A stretch of DNA of 35,514 nucleotides from Mesostigma viride. Taxonomy: Eukaryota; Streptophyta; Mesostigmatophyceae; Mesostigmatales; Mesostigmataceae. Positions 28,755 to 35,514 of this stretch are shown one piece after another. Within the stretch, counting starts at the first letter, position 1. Every line of letters begins with the position of its first letter. A program made the position numbers and the translations under genes. Below the pieces are notes generated by a model, which did not search any database, was not told where the DNA came from, and worked only from the letters and a program-made list of their open reading frames with translations. Where the stretch lies: assembly GCA_009746045.1 (NCBI GenBank), contig RPFO01002030.1:1-35514 (forward strand), in the 5' to 3' direction.

Positions 28755-29794
28755 ATTAATGATGAGGATTCAGGCTCCCATGGTGTCATCATGGCCCGTC
28801 TACGTACATGGATGTCAAGGAATAGTAAATGATGAGGATTCAGGCTCCCATGGTGTCATCATGGCTTGTCTACGTACATGGTTGGCATTTATGTAATTAA
28901 CGAGGAGGATTCAGGCTCCCATAATGTCTCCATGGCTGGCCTACGTACATGGATGTCAAGGAATAGTAAATGATGAGGATTCAGGCTCCCATGGTGTCAT
29001 CATGGCCCGTCTACGTACATGGATGGCATGTATGTAATTAATGATGAGGATTCAGGCTCCCATGGTGTCATCATGGCCCGTCTACGTATATGGATGTCAA
29101 AGAAAAAAAAATGACGAGGATTCAGGCTCCCATGGTGTCATCATGGCTGGCCTACGTACATGGATGTCTCATAAAAAAAATGATGAGGATTCAGGCTCCC
29201 ATGGTGTCATCATGGCCCGTCTACGTACATGGTTGGCATTTATGTAATTAATGATGAGGATTCAGGCTCCCATGGTGTCATCATGGCCTGTCTACGTACA
29301 TGGATGGCATGTATGTATTTAATGATGAGGATTCAGGCTCCCATGGTGTCATCATGGCTGGCCTACGTACATGGATGTCTCAGAAAAAAAATGTGGAGGA
29401 TTCAGGCTCCCATGGTGTCATCATGGCTGGCCTACGTACATGGATGTCTCATAAAATAAATGATGAGGATTCAGGCTCCCGTGGTGTCATTATGGCCCGT
29501 CTACGTGTTGTTGGCATGTATGAAATTAATGATGAGGATTCAGGCTCCCATAGTGTCATCATGGCTGGCCTACGTACATGGTTGGCATTTATGTATTTAA
29601 TGATGAGGATTCAGGCTCCCATGGTGTCATCATGGCTTGTCTATGTACATGGTTGGCATTTATGTAATTAATGATGAGGATTCAGGCTCCATTGGTGTCA
29701 TCATGGCCCGTCTACGTACATGGGTGGCATTTATGTATTTAATGATGAGGATTTAGGCTCCCATGGGGTCATCATGGCTTGTCTACGTACATGG
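28755..29794. repeat. ~70-bp satellite array, inverted block
   Basis: About 15 monomers read as the reverse complement of all previous blocks (GGATTCAGGCTCCC in place of GGGAGCCTGAATCC). The switch occurs after CCATCCATGTA at 28754. The array ends at GTCTACGTACATGG. Plus-strand frames here (123 codons at 29300-29671) are again repeat translations. Confidence 0.95.
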
Positions 29795-30062
29795 AGTCAT
29801 ATTGATTCATGGAACAATGAGATACCATTCTTAATTGAAAATTGTTCTTGATACTTTCACATGCATGCCCGGAATCGTGAATTTGTGCGGGTTTCCATGA
29901 TGACAATCCTCATTGAATTCTTGAGCACACAATATTGAGCAATTTAGGGGCACTTCGGCAATGTTGACCATTTTCATTCATGATCAATAAAATTAACATT
30001 TAATGCAATAAATACATATTCCACTCATTTTAATAAACCATGCAAAAACTTTACAAGCACGC
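29795..30062. other. AT-rich unique segment beside the satellite
   Basis: About 270 bases without a gene or obvious repeat. It contains one possible degenerate satellite remnant (CCATGATGACAATCCTCAT near 29894) and an A/T-rich end with AATAAA-type runs near 29983 and 30009. No promoter or RNA gene is recognised. Confidence 0.5.
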
Positions 30063-30843
30063 TCAAGCTAGGGGTGGGCTGGCATGCACGCGTGGGTGTG
30101 GGGGTGGGCTGGCATGCATGCGTGGGTGTGGGGGTGGGCTGGCATGCACGTGTGGGTGTGGGGGTGGGCTGGCATGCATGCGTGGGTGTGGGGTTGGGCT
30201 AGCCTGCATGCGTGGGTGTGGGGGGGGCTGGCATGCATGCGTGGGTGTGTGTGGGGGGCTAGCATGCATGCGTAAGTGTGGGGGGGGGCTGGCATGCATG
30301 CGTGGGTGTGGGGGGGGGCTGGCATGCATGCGTGGGTGTGTGTGGGGGGCTAGCATGCATGCGTAAGTGTGGGGGGGGGCTGGCATGCATGCGTGGGTGT
30401 GTATGGGGGCTGGCATGCATGCGTGGGTGTGTGTGGGGGGCTAGCATGCATGCGTGGGTGTGTGGGGGGGCTGTCATGCATGCGTGGGTGTGTGTGGGGG
30501 CTGGCATCCATGCGTGGGTGTGTGGGGGGGCTAGCATGCATGCGTGGGTGTGGGGGTGGGCTAGCATGCATGCGTGGGTGTGGGGGGGGCGGTCATGCAT
30601 GCGTGGGTGTGTGGGGGGGCTGGCATGCATGCGTGGGTGTGTGGGGGGGCTAGCATGCATGCGTGGGTGTGGGGGTGGGCTAGCATGCATGCGTGGGTGT
30701 GAGTGTGGGCTAGCATGCATGCGTGGGTGTGGGGGGGGCTAGCATGCATGCGTGGGTGTGGGGGGCCGGGGCCGGGGCTAGCATGCATGCGTGGGTGTGG
30801 GGGTGGGCTAGCATGCATGCGTGGGTGTGGGGGGGGGCTAGCA
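30063..30843. repeat. ~30-bp G-rich minisatellite
   Basis: About 25 copies of a 29-31 bp unit: GCATGCATGCGTGGGTGTG followed by a variable G-run with or without T, then GGCTAGC or GGCTGGC. The plus strand is G-rich with repeated GGG tracts (quadruplex-capable). The CATGCATGCGTG and GTGTGTG parts alternate purine and pyrimidine (Z-DNA-prone). Six-frame ORFs of His/Pro or Gly/Cys/Met repeats here are by-products. Confidence 0.95.
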
Positions 30844-32115
30844 CGCCCCACCCCTCCATCGGCACAGCCAGCCTTGTGAGTCTACCCTTAACAACAAGGC
30901 TGGTAGGACGACACGCCTGAGCAGCATATGTCATGCCTATCTCAGGCTAATAATGTGTGATTTTGTGCCAACAACCAAGTTGTTCCACCCAACAACACAT
31001 TATAAACCCTCTTCCAAAATGCCCAACAAGCCGGACACGTGGAGGACCACACACGCAGTATATAAAGAGAAAATAAGCTGACTTTTTATCCAGCCAACCT
31101 GTGGCTAGCTGCTCTGGTTAGCATGACAAATGCTAACATTTACTCAGTGGGAAAGGTGAAGAGACCATTGGAACAGCCTACCTGACGCATGTGCCACCAA
31201 AGCATTGTGTCCCGCAAAATGCACACTGCCTCCTTTCTAACAAGCACGAGCCGCTCTCTTTAGGAGACAGGTGCCAGCTCGTCAGTGTCTGGGGAAAATG
31301 ATGCCGCTGCTTAGGAAGACCGCGTGAATTTCCTCGAACACAACTGTCTATAAAGCAAAAGAAATTTCAGAGAAGCATGGAAATAAAAGCATTACACCTT
31401 CCCGACAGGTTGTGGGCCACGCGCTGCAGCAAGCCAGCCACGTCACAGACGAACTTGCTTAAAAACATCCAGGAATCCAGCGATGCAGCGCCAGGACCCG
31501 CAACTTCATGGCTGCATCTGGCCGGAAAGAAGGCAAAAAGCTTACGCTCAACGAGGTAAGAAAGCAGGAAAGCGCTATCTTAGGACGTTTAATACAAGAA
31601 CGTACCATAACGGGCATTTATTCGTGCCCAGGCGCACAAGAAAGGCCACCCTTTCATGGAGAGGTCGGGCGCGCATGGCGCAGGCCTAATGTTATCTTAC
31701 CGCAAAATGACGGGAAAGGTAAAGATAGCAGCGGGAATTTTTACGGCTTTAGAAACATCATTAAACTAGCTTCCATTAGGACCATCAAAACTGGCAACAA
31801 TCGACAATCACACCTGCAGGCATCAATTATACTTTATTCATCCCGACAGAAATTCAGGCCGGACCCCCCTGCCGATGGTAAAGAAAAAGAGCCCGCGACA
31901 TTATAGATCGCAACTATCCCACCATAAATTAGAATCAGTAACTAATTTTCTCCAAGAATCGAGCATTTTTTCTGCTTTCCGCGAGCCAGATTTGTCACGT
32001 TTCGTCTAAAAGCAGTCGCCATGGCCACTTCCGCAAGGGGTGCGCGCACCGTGCACCCACTTTTCACGGTACGGAGGGTACCGCGGAATTTTTTTGGCGC
32101 GGAAAATATTCGCCG
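30844..32115. mobile_element. Diverged relative of the 10037-11929 DNA element
   Basis: Scattered collinear similarity to about 10750-11925. Shared blocks include GTCGCCATGGCCA (11818, 32015), GGGGTGCGCGC, CACGGTACGGA (11868, 32065), TCCGCGAGC, a GCCAGGAATC / CCAGGAATCCAGCGATGC region, and the AATATTCGC-type palindromic end. It has no clear terminal GGGGA repeat or duplication, so boundaries are approximate and this copy may be old or truncated. Frames inside (132 codons at 31508-31906) have no recognised domain. Confidence 0.5.
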
Positions 32116-32650
32116 CCAAAAATTAACCATGCATGCATGCCCGTCGTCTCCAAACATTGCATTACATGCACGTGACGGCGTGTTCCCTCGGTCATGGTGC
32201 GCGGCGGTGCCAGCTGGACTGATGTCATGCCCTCCACGTAGGCTCGTTCTACATTTCAAAACTGATCCATGGCGCATAATTAGAATTTTGGAAGGTAGAA
32301 TCAGGTTCTGAAGGTTCTACATAGTAGCCTAGTAAGGGTACACTAACATGTAGCCCAGTAGTTACTAATCCTGCGATCATGACGGAATATACATGTAGTG
32401 ATACTAATCGATACATGTAGTACACATGGTTGGCGCACAGAATGTTGTACAACCTGCCCTACATGTCGGAAAAACGCACACTCTGACAAACGTGATTGAA
32501 ATATATTGTACAACATCATCACTAACGCTACATCCGGAACTGTTCTAGTGAATAGCATTACAATGTACTCCCCCGGCAGGTGTGGGTGCCCGAGTACTTG
32601 GGAGTCTGAACACGCAGTGTCGACTCCTATTGGTGCAAAAAGTCGTTTGG
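32116..32650. other. Unique segment, no gene recognised
   Basis: About 535 bases. ACATGTAG occurs three times (about 32348-32418) and ACATGTCGG once. CCGGAACTGTTC with TGAATAGCATTAC near 32530 resembles part of the foldback arm downstream (about 32868), perhaps an older fragment of the same repeat. I see no coding support. Confidence 0.45.
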
Positions 32651-33235
32651 TGTGAAACGACTGGTCCAACCTAAAAAAATTTTGAATTTTTGCCGTGTCC
32701 AGTAACGGTCCTAGGTTGCACCCGCGGGACGTTCCGGCAGCTGTACAGAATAGATCAGAAAGATACGCCGCGGAATGACGCCAGTGCCCGGCAAATGTGA
32801 GTCGGGAACTGAACAGTCACTACAAACGTCGAAAATCTATTGCTCCACCCCCCAAAAAAAGCGTTCCGGAACTGTTCGAAGCGAATAGCACTGACAGGAT
32901 CCGAACCTGCGTCCAGAGTGAGGTTGCGGAGTGAGGGAGGCCAGCCATCATGGTCCGCACACAAATCTGGCTCGGGTCCGATCCCTGTCAGTGCTCTTCG
33001 CTTCGAACAGGTCCGGAACGCTTTTTTGTGGGGATGGAGCAATAAATACTCGACATTTGCAGTGACTGTTCAGTTCCGGGCTCACAAATGATTTGCCGGG
33101 CACAGGCGTCGTTGCGCGGCGTATCTTTGTGATCTTTTCTGTACAGCTGTCGGAACGTCCCGCGGGTGCAACCTAGGACCGTTACTGGACACGGCAAAAA
33201 TTTAAAATTTTTCAGGTTGGACCAGTCGTTTCACA
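32651..33235. mobile_element. Foldback / long inverted-repeat element, 585 bp
   Basis: The left arm starts TGTGAAACGACTGGTCC at 32651, and the right arm ends with its exact reverse complement at 33235. Arms of about 250-265 bp (to about 32904 and from about 32974) match by eye at roughly 90%, with small indels, around a centre of about 70 bases. Shared blocks include GCCGTGTCCAGTAACGG, GCACCCGCGGGACGTTCC and GCACTGACAGG. No transposase is present. This fits a foldback transposon or an inverted pair of a short repeat. The transcript would form a long hairpin. No target duplication was identified. Confidence 0.82.
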
Positions 33236-33420
33236 TGATTCGTCGTACGTACGCACATATCCTCGCATGCCATGTCGACGCTGCACTGACACACACCAGG
33301 GACTTTGGAAGGTGCGCACCCAGCCCGCCCAGGTAATTGATGCGGTGTTTTGCAGGCGCGCACCGCCGGATGCGCCCACCACGCCCGCCACCGCACGTCC
33401 AGTGACCGACTGTGGTCCAC
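33236..33420. other. GC-rich unique segment, no gene recognised
   Basis: Short frames on both strands lack recognisable domains. It contains GTACGTACG near 33245 and CAG|GTAATT...TTTTGCAG at about 33331-33353, whose implied intron of ~23 bases would be too short for nearly all eukaryotes. Confidence 0.4.
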
Positions 33421-34222
33421 GTTCTTTTTCGCCTGCGGGTGCAGCCCCCATAATGCGTACGAGCAGCTTCACGGCTTTCTTCTTTGGAAATCAAGAACAA
33501 CGGGCCTGACAACAACAACAACGACAGCAGCATCAGCTCCAACAAGAGTGAGTTGCGGGATTTTACGTACGTGGTTTTTCTATTTTTTTTTTCACCTGGC
33601 ATGTTGAGTATTCATCCCATTTTGCGTCATGACGGCTTCCTGAACGACGACTCTCTCTCCCTCTCCCTCTCCCCCCCTCTCCCTCTTATTTTTCACCAGG
33701 TTTTTCATGCCGATTTTAAATCCCTTTTGCGTCATGCTCCTTGTAGCGTGATGTCGTCAATTGTCACTCACAACAATACTATCATTGTGGTTCGTTCTTT
33801 TTCGCCTGCGGGTGCAGGTCACGAGCGTTGCGTACGAGCAGCACTTACATCATTAAATCAAGAACAACGGGCCTGACAACAAGAACAACGACAGCAGCAT
33901 CAGCAACAACAAGAGTGAGTTGCGGGATTTTATGTACGTTGTTTTTCTCATGTTTTTTCACCTGTCATGTTGAGTATTCATCCCATTTTGCGTCATGCCG
34001 GCTTCCTGAACGACGACTCTCTCTCCCTCTCCCTCTCCCCCCCTCTCCCTCTTATTTTTCACCAGGTTTTTCATGCCGATTTTTAATCCCTTTTGCGTCA
34101 TGCTCCTTGTAGCGTGATGTCGTCAATTGTCACTCACAACCATGCTATCATTGTGGTTCGTTCTTTTTCGCCTGCGGGTGCAGGTCACGAGCGTTGCGTG
34201 CGGTGCGTCATCAATCCAAGAA
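33421..34222. repeat. ~366-bp tandem duplication, about 2.2 copies
   Basis: Landmarks recur at a spacing of 366-373: GTTCTTTTTCGCCTGCGG at 33421, 33794 and 34160, AAGAACAACGGGCCTGAC near 33494 and 33861, and CGGCTTCCTGAACGACGAC at 33633 and 33999. Each copy has a CTCTCCC microsatellite and splice-like signals: CTGCGGGTGCAG, AAGA|GTGAGT and TTTTTCACCAG. It could be a tandemly duplicated exon-intron fragment of a gene otherwise outside the window. The peptide between the signals is Thr/Ala/Arg-rich and unrecognised. Confidence 0.75.
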
Positions 34223-34242
34223 CAAAACACGATGTGGCTAAA

Positions 34243-34366
34243 CCCTCCCTCTCCCTCTCCCTCTCCCTCTCCCTCTCCCTCTCCCTCTCCCTCTCCCTCT
34301 CCCTCTCCCTCCTCTCTCCCTCTCCCTCTCCCTCTCCTCTCCCTCCCTCCCTCCCTCCCTCCCTCC

Positions 34367-34461
<95 letters not shown>

Positions 34462-34830
34462 CTCTCCTCTCCCTCTCCTCTCCCTCTCCCTCTCCCTCTC
34501 CCTCTCCCTCTCCCTCTCCCTCTCCCTCTCCCTCTCCCTCTCCCTCTCCCTCTCCCTCTCCCTCTCCCTCTCCCTCTCCCTCTCCTCTCCCTCTCCCTCT
34601 CCCTCTCCCTCTCCCTCTCCCTCCCTCCTCCCTCCCTCCTCCCTCCCTCCTCCTCCCTCCCTCCCTCCTCCCTCCCTCCTCCCTCCCTCCCTCCCTCCTC
34701 CCTCCCTCCCTCCTCCTCTCCCTCCCTCTCCCTCCCTCCCTCCCTCCCTCCCTCCTCCCTCCTCCCTCCTCCCTCCCTCCCTCCCTCCATCCATCCCTCC
34801 CTCCCTCCCTCCCTCCATCCCTCCATCCCT
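34243..34830. repeat. Polypyrimidine microsatellite (CCCTCT, CT and CCCT arrays)
   Basis: About 590 bases almost purely C and T on the plus strand: CCCTCT hexamers, then CT dinucleotides, CCCTCT again, and CCTCCCTCC / CCCT mixtures with CCAT near the end. The resulting long Ser/Pro/Leu or Arg/Glu/Gly frames are translations of the repeat and not genes. Confidence 0.97.
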
Positions 34831-35196
34831 CTTACGGTTACGCTTACGCTTACGGTTACGCTTACGGTTACGCTTACGCTTACGGTTACGCTTACGCTTA
34901 CGCTTACGCTTACGCTTACGCTTACGCTTACGCTTACGCTTACGCTTACGCTTACGCTTACGCTTACGCTTACGCTTACGCTTACGCTTACGCTTACGCT
35001 TACGCTTACGCTTACGCTTACGCTTACGCTTACGCTTACGCTTACGCTTACGCTTACGCTTACGCTTACGCTTACGCTTACGCTTACGCTTACGCTTACG
35101 CTTACGCTTACGCTTACGCTTACGCTTACGCTTACGCTTACGCTTACGCTTACGCTTACGCTTACGCTTACGCTTACGCTTACGCTTACGCTTACG
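34831..35196. repeat. CTTACG hexamer array
   Basis: About 61 hexamers. The first dozen mix CTTACG with GTTACG, and the rest are nearly pure CTTACG. Two hexamers give alternating Leu-Arg in one frame, a by-product. It does not match a known telomere repeat that I can name, since C occurs on both strands of the unit. Confidence 0.97.
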
Positions 35197-35514
35197 CCCT
35201 CCCTCTCCCTACGGTTACGCTTACGCTTACGGTTATGCTTACGCTTAGGTTTACGCTTACGCTTACGCTTAGGCTTACGCTTACGCTTACGCCCTCCCTC
35301 TCCCTCTCCCTCTCCCTCTCCCTCTCCGTCTCCCTCTCCCTCTCCCTCTCCCTCTCCGCTTACGCCCTCCCTCTCCCTCTCCCTCTCCCTCTCCCTCTCC
35401 CTCTCCCTCTCCCTCTCCCTCTCCCTCTCCCTCTCCCTCTCCCTCTCCCTCTCCCTCTCCCTCTCCCTCTCCCTCTCCCTCTCCCTCTCCCTCTCCCTCC
35501 CTCTCCCTCTCCCT
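35197..35514. repeat. Interleaved CTCCCT and CTTACG hexamer arrays to the window end
   Basis: A short CTCCCT run (35197-35210) is followed by mixed TTACGC hexamers with GGTTATG and CTTAGG variants (35211-35292), then CTCCCT hexamers to the last base, with one CGCTTACG intrusion near 35358. The array is cut by the window edge. Confidence 0.95.

Noticed and set aside
1-29794. CRISPR-like array of regular repeats and spacers
   Set aside because: The units have no unique spacers, the spacer types recur among themselves, no cas genes are present, and the context is eukaryotic.
30063-30742. Cys/Gly/Met and His/Pro repeat frames on both strands, superficially like Cys-rich or His-rich proteins
   Set aside because: By-products of the 30-bp minisatellite, open in several frames at once.
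32880-33000. tRNA gene or tRNA-derived SINE (minus-strand GGTTCGGATCC resembles a B box, with a CAGTGCT / AGCACTG closing stem)
   Set aside because: The closing stem is explained by the foldback arms. No D-arm, anticodon arm or A box could be fitted, so it is kept only as a coincidence.
33331-33353. Mini-intron between CAG|GTAATT and TTTTGCAG
   Set aside because: About 23 bases is below the intron size of nearly all eukaryotes, and there is no flanking coding frame to support it.
34127-35248. 373-codon plus-strand frame of Ser-Pro-Leu then Leu-Arg repeats, and the matching minus-strand Arg/Glu/Gly frames
   Set aside because: Pure translation of CCCTCT, CT and CTTACG microsatellites.

Overview
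This is eukaryotic nuclear DNA from a repeat-dense, probably heterochromatic or (peri)centromeric locus. I see no bacterial-style genes, no rRNA, no CRISPR array and no convincing host gene. The organism cannot be named from the sequence. A chromodomain-bearing Ty3/gypsy element, long satellite arrays and an initiator-Met-like primer site in a second element would suit an alga, land plant, fungus or other protist better than a vertebrate, but this is inference.

Layout. A ~70-71 bp satellite (NcoI-type CCATGG in nearly every unit) fills most of 1-29794. Three elements interrupt it, and each is flanked by a target-site duplication made of satellite sequence. (1) 1611-4076 is a minus-strand non-autonomous LTR element with identical 805-bp LTRs and TSD CGTAG. 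(2) 10037-11929 is a non-autonomous terminal-inverted-repeat DNA element with TSD TTAA. (3) 13115-23936 is a 10.8-kb plus-strand Ty3/gypsy chromovirus with identical 572-bp LTRs and TSD CCTGA. Subtracting the first insertion restores a satellite higher-order period of exactly 1996 bp, the same as an uninterrupted neighbouring pair. The array flips orientation at about 28754 and ends at 29794.

The chromovirus holds nearly all the coding content. In order: 5' LTR, candidate primer site, a leader with a consensus splice donor, a 130-codon ORF with a viroplasmin / RNase H1 hybrid-binding-like domain, gag (capsid and CCHC knuckle), pol (protease, RT, RNase H), integrase with a C-terminal chromodomain, an unrecognised ~770-codon Pro/Ala-rich ORF in the position of env, a polypurine tract, and the 3' LTR. 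Good splice acceptors lie just before gag and just before the 3' ORF. This suggests the hybrid-binding ORF sits in a removable intron and the 3' ORF is expressed from a spliced RNA. gag, the pol-integrase join and the 3' ORF all change reading frame, mostly in the direction a missing base would give, although the LTRs are identical.

The right flank (29795-35514) is a patchwork: AT-rich unique DNA, a 30-bp G-rich minisatellite, a diverged relative of the 10037-11929 element, a 585-bp foldback with ~265-bp arms, a ~366-bp tandem duplication, then polypyrimidine and CTTACG hexamer microsatellites running off the window end.
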